The notes beneath the pieces are model-generated. The model was given only the letters and a program-made list of their open reading frames with translations, searched no databases and had not been told where the DNA came from. A DNA stretch of 64,000 nucleotides from Allium sativum. Taxonomy: Eukaryota > Streptophyta > Magnoliopsida > Asparagales > Amaryllidaceae. Location of the stretch: contig CM060921.1 of assembly GCA_030737875.1 (NCBI GenBank), positions 399,444,192-399,508,191 of the forward strand, given 5' to 3'. The position numbers and the translations under genes were made by a program. The first letter of the stretch is position 1, and each line of letters opens with the position of its first letter. Of this stretch, positions 9,742 to 21,128 are shown piece by piece.

Positions 9742-11397
9742 ATGTCCCAAGATCTTAACTTGCCTGAAGGGGTGCCAATACCTGGTTGGTTTAGACGGTT
9801 CTTAGAAGCAAGGGCCACTCAGCTAGGTCCTACCGTTCCTCCTCCCCCAGCGGAAGGAAATCATCCAGCTGCAGCAGCACCTTTTCCTCCTCCTCCTCCT
9901 CGGGGAAACACGTTTGCTAAGATATGTAAAGATTTTAAAGCTATGGGAGGAAGGGATTTCCATGGAACTGAGTCCTTCGTAGCAGCTAGGAATTGGCTGA
10001 AAGAAACTGAAGACCTATTCATCATCTTTGAGGTAAAAGATAGACAAAAAGTATAGTTAGCAGTGTGGCTATTGAAGGGTGAGGCTTCCTACTGGTGGGA
10101 AGTCACTAATGCTGAAAGACCAGTGGAGACATGGGAGGACTTTAGGGCAAGGTTTGAGACCAAATTTCTCTCAGATGCGGAAAGAAGTTTGCAGTTGGAG
10201 AAATTCTTATTTCTTAAGCAAGGAGACAAGACTGTTAGAGAGTATGTGAATCAGTTTGATGAGCTGGCTAGGTTTGGGCTTGACCTAGTCAACACCCCGC
10301 ACAAGAAGGCTCTCCGTTTCGTCAAAGGGTTAAATGAGCCATTACACAGTTTGGCCATGACACATATACCCATGGGGGCCACGTATGAAAGATTGGTGCA
10401 AATGGCATTGCTGAATGAGGAGGATAAGGGCAAGAAAGAGGCAAAGGCAGAAAGCTCTCAAGGGAAGAAAGAGGGTTTGCAGCCTAAGAAGACAGACTTT
10501 AAGAAAGGCGGGGAAGGCAACAAAGAGAAGAGGACGTGTAATTTCTGTGGCAAAGTGGGGCACTTAGTAAAGGACTGCCGGAAAAAGAAGGCCAAGGAGA
10601 ATGGTGGGTGCTTTTCTTGCGGTCAGACAGGCCACGGAGCTAAGGACTGCCCAAAGAAACGAGGGCAGGGGCAGGGGTCTGGATCCACTCCAGGGGCACA
10701 GGTTCATGTGCTGGAAGCGCCACCTTTGCAACAGCGAGGTACAAACACTTCTGTAGAAAGTGTAGTTTATCTTTATGATCACCCCGTTCGCACTTTATTT
10801 GATTCTGGCGCATCACACTCCTTTATCTCGTCTTCTTTAGTAGAATCTCTGCACCTAAAAACTAGTATGGTAGAGGACCCCTTAATTGTTTCAAACCCAA
10901 TTGGGGGCCCAGCTCATTTGTCTATGATCTGTTTGGATTTGAAAATTTCTATTCTAAGTGTAGAATATGAATGTAGTGCCTTTGTTTTGGGCTTTGCGGG
11001 GTATGGTTTGATTTTGGGTATGGATTGGCTATCCAGTAATGGGGCCATCCTTGATTGTGAGAAAAGGGTTGTTAGGCTCCTAACCCAGCTCAGTAATACT
11101 TTGGAAATTTCTTGTAATCCCTCGTATGCGGTTATGCTTAGTTATCTTGAGTCGCTAGATGCCTCTGTTGAAAATTTGCAATCAGTTAGAGTGGTCCGGG
11201 AATATCCGGATGTCTTCGAAGAGGTGAAGGGCTTGCCTCCGAAGCGGGAAATAGACTTCCGCATATATCTTGTAGATAATGCAAAGCCCGTTGCGTTGCC
11301 CGTTAGACACATGGCTCCACGAGAAAGAAAAGAGCTCAGTAAACAGATTAAAGAGCTTCTAGAGCAGGGGTTCATTAGGTGGAGCATTTCAGAATAG
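9742..11397 (+). pseudogene. Gag-protease-start of RT, gypsy element, two nonsense codons
   Basis: The frame opens at ATG 9742 with a SQDLNLPEGVPIPGWF start. It is interrupted by TAG at 10054-10056 and continues in the same frame from 10063. The capsid region includes YWWEVTNAERPVETWEDF. Two CCHC zinc knuckles follow (CNFCGKVGHLVKDC near 10536 and CFSCGQTGHGAKDC near 10609), typical of nucleocapsid. The aspartic protease has its active site at [10 protein letters not shown] (near 10795) and a [13 protein letters not shown] block. The chain then reaches the fingers of reverse transcriptase ([13 protein letters not shown]) and stops at TAG 11395-11397, where the relative at 60073-58556 has a Trp codon. 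Everything from the YRELN motif to the integrase core is lost. The protein could supply structural functions only if both stops were bypassed. Confidence 0.92.
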
Positions 11398-11439
11398 GGC
11401 ACTCCAGGAGTGTTCGCCACTAAGGCTGAAGGTTCATTT

Positions 11440-11765
11440 CACTTATGCATGAGTTGTAAAGAATCACCTTAGTAAGTACATTTGGCAACATAGTTGGACT
11501 TAGGAAGGGACTCCCTTGTGACCTAAAAGGAGTCCATCATGCTTAGTTTCCTAGAATCATATGTGGTGGTTGGGTTGATTAATTCTTTGGGTGTCAGTCT
11601 GATGTTGATTTCGGTCTTCGGGGCTGATGCTTAGAGAGTTCTTCTCCTAATCAATATATATGTGGCATAGATTTCCAGTTTTGACATTGCCTAATGGGCA
11701 CAAAATTTTTACTTGCTTCTATCATTCGACTATACCTTTAGGTAGGACCATTTCCTATCATTGAG
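11440..11765 (+). other. Unaligned filler replacing about 2 kb of pol
   Basis: Between the broken reverse transcriptase and the chromodomain tail lie about 320 bases with no visible relation to the pol sequence of the related element, which has about 2 kb more internal DNA. Multiple stops occur in every frame. Possible origins are repair filler at the deletion junction, captured host sequence, or a diverged remnant of pol. I cannot tell which. Confidence 0.55.
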
Positions 11766-11777
11766 AAAATTTGGAAA

Positions 11778-12110
11778 ATGACCTATAGATTAGAGCTACC
11801 CGAGAAATTGGCCGGAGTCCACAACGTTTTTCACGTTTCACATCTCCGAAAATGTCTACATGAGTCTGCTGAAGTGGTAGAGCCAAATATCCTCGAAGAG
11901 GCCGAAGTGGAACGCGAAGCAACCATAAGAAAAGTTCCAACCCGCATACTAGGAACGGAAGTGAAGAAGCTACGCAACCGCGAAGTCAAACTCGTCAAAG
12001 TTCAGTGGAGCGACGCCGAGGGAGACGCGACTTGGGAAACTGAAGCTAGAATACGCACTGCCTACCCTTTTCTGTTCGAGGGTACATCCTTGATCTTTCT
12101 CTTTCCTTAA
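11778..12110 (+). pseudogene. Integrase C-terminal tail and chromodomain, gypsy element
   Basis: The frame starts upstream near 11760 and encodes the tail of integrase: LPEKLAGVHNVFHVSHLRKC, then a group II chromodomain (KKLRNREVKLVKVQWSDAEG, then DATWETEARIRTAYPFLF). In chromoviruses this domain follows integrase and is thought to guide integration to particular chromatin. The catalytic DDE core is absent. The HLRKC arginine codon here is CGA; the relative at 56922 has TGA at the same place. Confidence 0.9.
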
Positions 12111-12660
12111 GTTGCGCTTTTATCTATCTTTTTAGGTATATTTCCTCGACCTTATCTTTTAGGTAGAAACCCTTTTGGATGGAAACATGTAGTTGAAACA
12201 TGTTATGTATGATGGTTGCAAGTGGTTGCAAGTGATTGCTAGTGGTTGCTCGTGGTTGCATATACACACACAATCTAGGGTTTTAGATCGGCTCAGTCAC
12301 TTCATATTGCATATGCATATATGTTTGTATTGTATGTGATTGAACTTTAATGTGTTGTCATGTGGATGCTGCATTTGTATTGAATGATTGTGCACTCATG
12401 TAGAATCAAGAATAGGAAAATTTGCATACATAATGGATTCATGGCACTTACATGATTCGCATTAAGGAGGTCAACTGAATCAGTAGACCGCCTGATTTTG
12501 CATTAGATAAGTTCATGAACACACACACTTCGCATATGATCATGAAGCATTAGAAGTCTTTTAAGGACAATGGATGCTCGTGTTTGATGGATGAGTAGAT
12601 GGATGATTGAATGTTAGGATTTACATTCTTCCTAAACTTGAAGATTTCGGGGACGAAATC
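12111..12660 (+). other. 3-prime untranslated region of the left gypsy element
   Basis: There is no coding potential. A short cluster of ggttgcaagt-like repeats lies at about 12209-12258, and related tgcaagtg motifs occur at the corresponding place of the other gypsy element (about 56505-56545, minus strand). The region ends in the polypurine tract. Confidence 0.7.
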
Positions 12661-12663
12661 CTT

Positions 12664-12678
12664 TTAAGTGGGGGAGAA
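12664..12678 (+). other. Polypurine tract of the left gypsy element
   Basis: The purine run aagtgggggagaa directly precedes the 3-prime LTR. It is the expected primer for plus-strand synthesis and is the same as the tract before the LTR at 45953. Confidence 0.9.
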
Positions 12679-12933
12679 TGTAACACCCCGGATTTTTCCG
12701 TTAACAGTAAATTAACAAATTAAAGTATAATTAAATTGTAACAGAAAAATTAAGGGAAACGGACATCACCATTGCGTTCGTCTCGGAATTCTGCTTGAGA
12801 TAGAGTCCGAGTTTGCGCAAAACGGATAACGTATGAAGAAGATATCTTTAATTTAAATATTACAGCAAAACATGAAAAAAGAGAAGTAAGGAGAGGACAA
12901 TAATTATTATTGTCCTAAGACTTATTAACAAAA

Positions 12934-13006
12934 GCCTCTGTAGCTCAGTTGGTTAAGGCATTGGATTTGTAGCATGGAGATCGGGGGTTCGAACTCCGGC
13001 GGCGAC
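12934..13006 (+). other. tRNA-like block inside the 3-prime LTR
   Basis: Second copy of the block at 6534. The A-box is unchanged, but the T-arm now reads gggggttcgaactcc, with a C to T change in the B-box flank and three other substitutions nearby. Four of the roughly 14 LTR differences fall within this 73-bp block, which is more than its share. Confidence 0.55.
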
Positions 13007-13859
13007 ATAATTTTTATCTCTGTTTTAGAGAGGGCCAACTGAGCATGCAAATACATGTATGTATACAAATTCAAATTTTGAAAGGATAAGAACGTACATA
13101 TAACGAAATAAAGAAAATATATGTATATATATGAGAATATATATATATATATATATATGCAAAAATATATGTATACAATAGATAAAATTCAAATAGACTA
13201 AAACAGCTCAATTTAAAGTTTAATTTTTGAAAATCGAACCCAGTCCCTCCTGGCTGGCCTGGTCTGTGTTTGGTCGAATTTATGTGGGTTGCTTTGTCAT
13301 TAGGGCTAGGTGGCAAGTTTTAATTGGTCTCTCTATCTAATGAATGGCTACGATCTAACCTAGCAACATCAATGGTTCTAATCAATTCCTAACCTCTATA
13401 TAAACAACCCTAGACTAAACCCTAATCTATTCATTCAAATTAAGAGCATAGCCGCCATGTTGCTGAGGAACGACTAAGAGTAGCCGCCATCTAGAGAGAG
13501 AGGATTAGGGAGAAAGTTCTAAAGCCTAAAGCAATTCAAGCAACCTAAAGCTAATCAATTCAACAAAGGAATCATATCTCTTAATTAGAGAATTTGCCGC
13601 AACCATTGTAAGTAGAGTATTACTTTGGTATGAACAAATGATTGTGTAGATATGTATGCTTGAATTGTGGCAATGAAATTCGTATTTGTGCGATTTATAT
13701 ACTTTTGGATATTCTGAATTATGTCATTCAATTATAAAGAACTACATGCGGTAGTTCTATGCAAATATACGTTTGGAATATTGCGCAAATTATGTAGTCT
13801 ATGTTGAAGCTACATGTATGTAGTTGATTGAAATTCATGCAAGTTTGGGGCTTTGTTAT

Positions 13860-14156
13860 TATGCCATGTTTATGCTAGAAGTATTTATGCCATGCTTATG
13901 TTTGACATTATGCCATGTTTATGCTAGAAGTATTTATGCCATGCTTATGTTTGACATTATGCCATGTTTATGCTAGAAGTATTTATGCCATGCTTATGTT
14001 TGACATTATGCCATGTTTATGCTAGAAGTATTTATGCCATGCTTACGTTTGACATTATGCCATGTTTATGCTAGAAGTATTTATGCCATGTTTGACATTA
14101 TGCCATGTTTATGCTAAAAGTATTTATGTCATGCTTATGTTTGACATTATGCCTAA
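13860..14156 (+). repeat. 49-bp tandem array in the 3-prime LTR
   Basis: Same array as at 7490, same number of units, with two or three point differences. The matching unit count shows the array predates this insertion and was copied by reverse transcription. Confidence 0.95.
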
Positions 14157-16368
14157 GTAAAAATATAGGTTCATGGGTCAATAATGATATCTCAATTACA
14201 AGTTCACATGCTTTGATTCATGTCACCTATGTTACCACTATGCAAGTACACCAGTTTCTATTATGTATTTCCAACGTCATATGCAAGTTCATGCGCTCAC
14301 CTTCCCCTCTTTGTGTATGTAATCACGCTTTAAGCCTCCCCTTTTCGCATGGCTAAATTGGGCTTTAAAAGGCTAAGCCCAATATATATAAACGGACGTG
14401 TAAAACGGGGGAAAATAATGTTGGGTTAAAATTACTAATGAATGAAAACTAAAGTAGAAGGGCCCAAATTCAAGTATGGGTTGGGCCCATGATTGGTGTA
14501 ACCTTTACACCATTAACTTAATAATGGGCCGCAAATATTTACATATAAGAAATAAAGAAGAATGACAAGATATATAAATGTAGAAAATACGATATGTTTA
14601 ACCCGAGGTTGGATTGAGTTGTGATGTAAACCTGCCCGGAACCGCCCGGCTGTCCAGTAGTCACAACAATACCTATCCAATGTGGGAGGTTAAACATGGA
14701 GCCCAATAAGGACCCGAGGTTAGACTGAGTTGTGGCGTAAGACTGCCCGGAACCAACCGGCAACAGGCAGCCATAGCAATACCTGTCTAATGTGAGAGGT
14801 TAGGGCCTTAATAAGACAATTAAGGCTGAATCAGGATTGTTAGGATTAAGTGGACTAAGACTTAATCAAAATGGAACATGCTAAACTAAACGGACTGGTG
14901 GGGTTAGGTTAGAAAACACTTAACCAACTTAGCATGTTGGCTAGAGATAGAAAACCTAGTAACGGGGGACCCTTTTCAGCAGTAACCCTACACGGTGTAT
15001 CATGATACCCTGAAACTAGGCAGGGTGGGGCACGATTACTGGGCTGATTGTAAGAGGTCAAATCGACGGCGGTGGTGTAGCAGTGTAGGTTCTAACGGTG
15101 TGCGGGCGTGCACGCACTCCGGCGCAGAAAAATAAAGCACTGGACACCAGTAGCATACCTTTGCACTCTAAGGTTGTGTCGGGTTGCCACTATGGGACTT
15201 GATACACCCCATGGTGGGACCAGCATAGGTAACTACAGACATCGGGGGCCGTAAGACACATGTAACTATGCGAGTAGGAGCCGATCATCGTAGAATGGAT
15301 CACATCACCCTGATTTTGGGGTGCAAAATTGGAAACTAGTTTATATGGGTTCAGAGATTAACATGGGGTACGATAGTATATTCGACCCTAGATAACTTAA
15401 CCAAGTTTATAATGTTGCCCACTTCCTGTTTTACTTATCATACCCAGTTCTTTATTCATAGACAAAGTAGTACTAGGCTTACTCAGGCTTTATGTCTGAC
15501 TCTATTTTTCTTTCGTCTTCTTTCTTCCGTTTCCCCCCCAGGTCCTCAGGGAGGGAACACAGCAGCTTGACCTACCTCAACATCCATCTTGAAGAAGAGA
15601 AATGTATTGCTTGGACTTTCCTGTTTTGAACTATGGCTTTGGACAATCCACTATGGGGCTTTGGCAGTTTGTCTACGTTTTATTTATGCTTCTTTAAAAA
15701 TAATGTACTCAAGACAAATTATGAAGTGTTATGTTATGTTTTTGGAAAGGATGTTGTTGTAACACGTATTTGACTTTGTGAAATAAAGTTTGTTGTTCTT
15801 CCGCTGTTTACAAATATGTGTTCTTATATCTGTCTTGTATATCTGTGACTTGTACTTATAAACCTCCACCAAAATTAGGGCATTCCCTTTGAGAGTAACC
15901 CTAACGGAGGTGGGGTGTTTCAGCCTCCATGATAATAGAGGCAAGACATGCATCATGCAGTAGCTGATGATGATGATCAGGAGGGCAAATTATTTTAGAA
16001 ATAAAATTGCAAGGGGTTAAATATAAATCGTTACTAGAGATTGAAGTTTAGTTGCATAATAAGAAATGAGTTTCTATTTTCAAATGCCATAAAAACTTAT
16101 TAAGACTGAAAAGAATAGCAAAGACATTTACAGATAGTTTGCGCCCCGTTAAATCATGCAGAGTGAAGAGGTTCGCATTTTGTAAGTCGGTAGACTGTTA
16201 AAATGCCATGAAGCAATTGATATAAAGTGAAAAAAATATACGGATAAAGATGGTAAGGACCTCTGGTCCAATCATGTCAATCAGTTGACAATTTTAATTG
16301 AAACCATGTAAGGAATAAAGACTAATGATCAATAAATTACATCATATGAATGATCCAGTAACATATAC

Positions 16369-16626
16369 TGTTAGGAATATTTTTTAAGAGAAGAAGAACG
16401 AATTTTTGAGAGGATTTTTTTAATGGGGAGGAAATTTTCATTGATTTTCTTTTGATTACAAATTTGATTGCATACATACATACATCAACTTTATTGCCTA
16501 GCTTTTATAATGCATTGCAGTCTCTAGAGTATTCTAGGAATGCCTTATCTAGAATATCTAAAATAGGATATTCTAGATTTTGCCTTTTATTCAATTCATT
16601 AATACAATTGCTAATTTAGCAATACA
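16369..16626 (-). repeat. Left terminal LTR of the copia element (3-prime LTR)
   Basis: Read on the minus strand it starts TG at 16626, right after the purine-rich end of pol (aggaaaaaaa), and ends attcctaaca at 16369. It contains ttataaaagc (plus-strand 16502-16511) as a TATA box and aataaa as a poly(A)-type signal. No second copy is visible at the other end of the element. Confidence 0.65.
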
Positions 16627-16627
16627 A

Positions 16628-19483
16628 TTATTTTTTTCCTGAAAAGCCAAGATCATTTCCAACATTCCCCCGTAAGCTTGGTTTTTGAACTCCAAGAAGA
16701 TCTCGCAATCTTTTAAAATTATCAGGCTTTAATGCTTTTGTGAAAATATCAGCAACTTGATTATTTGTTTTGCAAAAATTCAGCTGCACCTCTTCATTTT
16801 CAATTGCTTCTCGAATGAAATGATGTTTGATGGCTATATGCTTCGTTCTTCCATGATGGACTGGATTCTTAGCTATAGCAATGGCTGATTTGTTGTCACA
16901 ATGGATAGTCACAGCTTCTTGATTCTCACCAAAATCATTTAGTATTTTCTTCAACCATATTGCTTGTTGGGTGGCTAGGCCAGCTGAAATATATTCAGCT
17001 TCTGCAGAAGATTGAGCAACTGTTTGTTGCTTCTTCGAACACCAAGAAAATGCTCCTGATCTAAGAGAAAACACATATCCAGAAGTGCTTTTCATGTCAT
17101 CTATACTTCCTGCCCAGTCACTATCGCAAAACCCAATTAAATTAGTTTCAACATTATTTTCATATTTGATCTCATAGTCCAAAGTGCCTTGAATATATCT
17201 CAGCACCCTTTTTGTTGCACCTAGATGGATATGACTAGGACCATTCATGAAACGAGAAAGTAAACTGGCTGCAAACATGATGTCAGGTCTTGTATTAGTA
17301 AGGTAAAATAAATTACCAACTAGGCTTCTGTAGTAACTAGCATCAACCTTCCTTCCCCCATCTTCTTTTTTTAGCTTTTCATTCACAACTAGCGGTGTAT
17401 CAACCGGATTACACCCAAGCATTCCAAACTTTCTCAATATTTTCTCAGCATATTTCTTTTGACAAATAAAAACTCCATCATCACCTTGAGAGATTTCTAT
17501 TCCAAGGAAAAAATGCAGCAAGCCCAAATCATTCATTTCATATTTTTTCATCATTTCTTTTCTAAAATCTTCAATCAACTTTAAATTGTTTCCGGTATAA
17601 ATTAAATCATCTACATAAAGTGCAATAATTAGAATACCGTCCATACCTTGTCGTTTGACATACAAAGTAGCCTCATTTTTGCTCTTCTCAAAGCCTTTCT
17701 CCAAGAAATAGTTGTCAATATTGCTATACCATGCTCGTGGTGCTTGTTTTAGCCCATAAAGCGCTTTCTTTAGTTTGTAAACTTTTCCTTCTTGTCCTTT
17801 AATCTCAAATCCTTGAGGCTGCTCCACGTACACATCTTCTTTCAATTCTCCATTTAAGAGTGCCGATTTTACATCTAGCTGATATAGTTTCCATCCTTTT
17901 TGGGCTGCAAGTGATATTAAAGCTCTAATGGTGTCAAGACGTGCCACTGGAGCGAAAGTCTCTTCGTAGTCAATACCGGGCTGTTGAGAATAGCCCTTTG
18001 CAACAAGTCCCGCTTTGTTCTTTTGAACTGAACCATCTGGATTATGCTTCACTTTGTAGATCCGTTTTACTCCAATGGTTTCTTTGTCTTTTGGCTTATC
18101 AACCAACATCCATGTTTTGTTCCTTTCGAGTGCATCCATCTCTTCTTGCATTGCCTTCCTCCAAGCATCTTCTTTAACCGCTTCTTCAAAAATTTCTGGT
18201 TCCATTGCGCAATAGTTGCACCTAGCAAAAATATCATCCAAACACCTCATTTTTATTGGGGTTGAGCTTGGAGATGATGAATTATGGCTTGTTGTGGATG
18301 AAGTGCTATATGGAGAACTTGGTGTAGATGAATCACATTGGTTATTTGCAAGTGTAGTTGGATTTTGTTCTAAAATTATTGCTGGAACAGTTTTATCCTC
18401 CACTTTCTCCTTTTGCCAATTCCAAGATGTCTTCTCATCAAATGCAACATCTCTACTGATGATTACTTTCTTTGTCTTCAAGTTGTAAAGTCTATAGCCC
18501 TTTGACATAGAACTATAGCCAATAAAAATGCATCTTTCACTTGCTTCTTGAAGCTTTGTCCTTTTTTCTTTAGGAATTTGAGCATAGCAAATACTCCCAA
18601 ATACTCTAAGATGATTCACTGAAGGCTTTCTTCCACTCCACGCTTCAAACGGCGTCATGTTCCATACAGCTTTTGTTGGACATCTATTCAGCAAATACAC
18701 AGCTGTATTTACAGCCTCGGGCCAAAATTCTTTAGGCATGCCTTTCTCAAACAACATTGATTTAGCCATCTCCATCACTGTTTGATTCTTCCTTTCGGAT
18801 ACACCGTTTTGCTGAGGTGTATACCTAACGGTTAGTTGCCTCTCCACACCTTCTTCTTCACAAAATTTATCAAAATCATTGGAGTTATAATCCTTTCCCC
18901 TGTCACTTCTCAAAACTTTTATGGACCTTCCACTTTGTTTCTCAACAAAAGCTTTAAACTTCTTAAATATAACAAACACTTCAGATTTTTGTCTCATAAA
19001 ATAAACCCATGTCATGCGGGTTAAATCATCAATGAATAAAATAAAGTACATGTTTTGAGCATGAGATAATGTGCTCATAGGACCGCATACATCCGTGTGT
19101 ACTAATTCCAACACTTCTTTGGCTCTCCTTGATCCTTCTTTTGGAAACGGTTGCCGATGATGTTTGCCAAGTACGCAGCCTTCACATACTCCATGTTCTT
19201 CTTTTTTTATTGTTGGCAACCCGTACACCATCTTCTTTTGTGAAAGCAATGCGAGACTATTGTAGTTTAAGTGCCCAAGTCTCTTATGCCATAAACAAGT
19301 GTCGTCTTCTTTTTTTGCCATGAAGCTATGTTTTTTCTCATAATTGAGATGAAGGGGAAAGCTTCTGTTTTGTGTCATTTTTATTACAGCAACAACTTTT
19401 CCTTTTGAATCAAAAATTTTACATTCTCGATTCTCAAATTGAAGAGAATAATCATGCTCTAAAAGTTGTCCAATGCTCAACAA
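16628..19483 (-). pseudogene. Copia pol: integrase, reverse transcriptase, RNase H
   Basis: About 951 residues. A GAG-pre-integrase zinc region comes first ([12 protein letters not shown], then [14 protein letters not shown]; about residues 64-115). The integrase core shows [18 protein letters not shown] and [15 protein letters not shown] (D,D,E; about residues 130-240). Reverse transcriptase shows [15 protein letters not shown] and the catalytic [12 protein letters not shown] (about residues 530-640). RNase H shows [27 protein letters not shown] and ADIFTKAL near the C-terminus. The protein ends GFSGKK. The frame is continuous with gag except for one TAA at about 19535. All catalytic blocks look intact, so this copy was recently functional. 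Confidence 0.93.
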
Positions 19484-19534
19484 ATTCTCATCTAATTTAG
19501 GAACATAAAAGGTATCATGAATAACTTTACCTCC

Positions 19535-20728
19535 TTACTTTGTTGCAACTCCAATGCTGCCTTTGCCTTCAACTTCAACATACTCTCCATTGCCAAGTTT
19601 AACTTTCGAACCAAATGAAGAATCTATGTCAATGAATGCACTTTTGTCTCCTGTCATATGATTGCTGCATCCGCTGTCCAGGTACCATATATTCTTATAT
19701 TCTTCAGTTGCCTTTTGACAAGCAAAGAACAAGCTCCCTTCCATATCTTCCGCTCCGGCAAATGCTGTGTTATGTGGCTTACCAAGGCGACAGTCCTTTT
19801 GAATGTGCCCAAACCTTTTGCAATTATGACATTGTGGCTTTCCTTTGTTCCAGCAGTCTTTTTCTTCATGAGAGTTTTTTTGGCAAATTCCACACCATTT
19901 ATTTGTTCCTTCATCTCTTCCTCTTCCGCCATAGAAGCCTCGACCTCTTCCGCGTGAATTTCTTCCTCTTCCTTTGCCAAATCTGCTACCTCTAGAAGAC
20001 TCGTCATTATTTTGTTTTATTGTTTTGTCATTGTTGCATTGAGTGGTGAGTTTGGACTGAAACGCGTTTTCAACCGTCTTTTCCATACGGCGTAACAATC
20101 TTTGCTCGTAGGATCTAAGTGAACCCATCAAGCCTTGAACGGTCATGTTTGACAAATCTTTGGTTTCTTCTATAACAGCCACCATAGGATCAAATTTTTC
20201 AGTTGAGCTTATCAAAATTTTATCAACGATTCTACGATCGTCAATTATATCTCCATGAGACTTCATTTGATTCACTAACTCGGACAGCCTATTAAAATAC
20301 TCATTCAAACTTTCATTTTCTTTCATTTTTTCATTTTCAAAATCTCTCTTTAGAGACTGAAGTTTGACAGTTCTCACCTTTGAATCCCCTTCAAACTCTT
20401 GTTGCAAGATTTCCCATGCTTCCTTGGCTGTTTTTGCTCTCATAATTCTTGGGAATATGGTGTTTGACACTCCTCTTTGAATCATTCCAAGAACTCCAGC
20501 ATCTGTGATTCTTTTCTTTTTTAATACTTCAGTTTGAGCTGCTGTACGTTCTGCCGCAGCTGTTGAGTCTTCATATCCTTGCTTGATGAACTCTAAGACA
20601 TCCAAGGAGATGAACAAAGTCTCCATTTTTACTGCCCAAAAATCATAATTTTCTCCTTCAAATAAAGGAACTTGGACATTGCTATAGGTGGAGTTGATGC
20701 TTGTTAAAGCATTGCTTGGAGAAGCCAT
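19535..20728 (-). pseudogene. Copia gag and protease, ended by a nonsense codon
   Basis: The likely start is ATG at 20728 (MASPSNALTSINSTYSNVQV), because copia gags typically begin this way; an upstream ATG at 20755 adds only nine lysine-rich residues. A UBN2-type capsid region follows (LFEGENYDFWAVKMETLF, then EAWEILQQEFEGDSKV). A Gly/Arg-rich stretch precedes two CCHC motifs (CGICQKNSHEEKDC and CHNCKRFGHIQKDC). The protease active site is WYLDSGCSNHMTG. The frame ends at TAA (19535-19537), and the downstream codons continue directly into pol. A glutamine CAA to TAA change would explain it. I infer recent inactivation, not programmed readthrough. Confidence 0.92.
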
Positions 20729-20755
20729 TACTTTGCACTTTTTTTTTAATTGCAA

Positions 20756-21128
20756 GGATCTAGGGATCTAAATTGAAGAAGTGCTTTTCATGTTCTCCAT
20801 TAAAAAAAAAGGAGAAGAAGAGGAGGAGGAAAGAAAGAAAAAAAAGTAAAGTTGAAGAGACATGCTTCAACAATGGAAGGTGATGAGAAGTGCATCACAA
20901 ATCGAAGAGAAGTGCTTCGATTATTATCTCAACAACTTTGAATCAAGGGGGTGTGTTAAAAGTTATATTGGTGCTCCAAAGTTGTGGAGTGATGAAAAAA
21001 ATAATAAGTCCGACATCGGGAGATACTCAACTAAGATCCTGGATAAATAGTAGGAAGCTATAATTCACATTAACCAATTGGTTTTGTGAACAAACTAAGT
21101 AGCTATCCTAACTATGGAATTTCCAACA
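20756..21128. other. Right terminus of the copia insertion, LTR-like in the opposite orientation
   Basis: This is where the 5-prime LTR should be, but the sequence does not match 16369-16626. Read on the plus strand it has a purine run (caaggggg) near 20945, then tgttaaaag at about 20956 through to ttccaaca at 21128, a TG...CA block of about 173 bp. Inside are gtccgacatcggg, similar to the plant snRNA upstream element, a TATA-like ggataaata and accaattggttttgtg. Closer to gag is a purine-rich run (20804-20850). It looks like the 3-prime end of a different plus-oriented LTR element. Confidence 0.45.

Larger units (their letters stand above)
6279..15922 (+). mobile_element. Ty3/gypsy chromovirus, non-autonomous, 9.6 kb
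   Basis: The element is bounded by tgtaacacccc and ggggtgtttca and flanked by the 5-bp target duplication gcctc (6274-6278, 15923-15927). The empty site exists in copy 1 at about 1210. Order: LTR, Met-type primer binding site, gag, zinc knuckles, protease, start of reverse transcriptase, a deletion with unrelated filler, a chromodomain tail, polypurine tract, LTR. Polymerase, RNase H and integrase core are missing, so it cannot move unaided. The two LTRs differ at only about 14 positions plus AT-repeat length by eye, so insertion is recent. Gag and chromodomain resemble those of the element at 53262, placing it in the Tekay/Del-like chromovirus group. Confidence 0.95.
12679..15922 (+). repeat. 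3-prime LTR of the left gypsy element (3244 bp)
   Basis: Near-identical to 6279-9553: same termini, TATA motif, tandem array (13860-14156) and tRNA-like block. Differences I noted include changes in the tRNA-like T-arm, a shorter AT run, one c fewer near 15537 and scattered single substitutions. It is followed by the target duplication gcctc. Confidence 0.95.
16369..21128 (-). mobile_element. Ty1/copia retrotransposon, minus strand, near-intact coding
   Basis: The element lies between tgttagg and ttccaaca, flanked by target duplications tatac (16364-16368 and 21129-21133). Copy 1 has the empty site (aacatatactccatcc at about 1680-1696). On the minus strand it encodes gag, protease, integrase, reverse transcriptase and RNase H in the copia order. 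The coding region is one frame broken by a single TAA. The left end carries a plausible 258-bp LTR with a TATA box. The right end is not a copy of it, and no usual primer binding site is visible between gag and the right end. Confidence 0.93.

Noticed and set aside
19535..19537. Programmed readthrough stop between copia gag-protease and pol
   Set aside because: Copia polyproteins normally read straight through here, and the TAA sits between protease and integrase domains in mid-chain, so a simple nonsense mutation is more likely.
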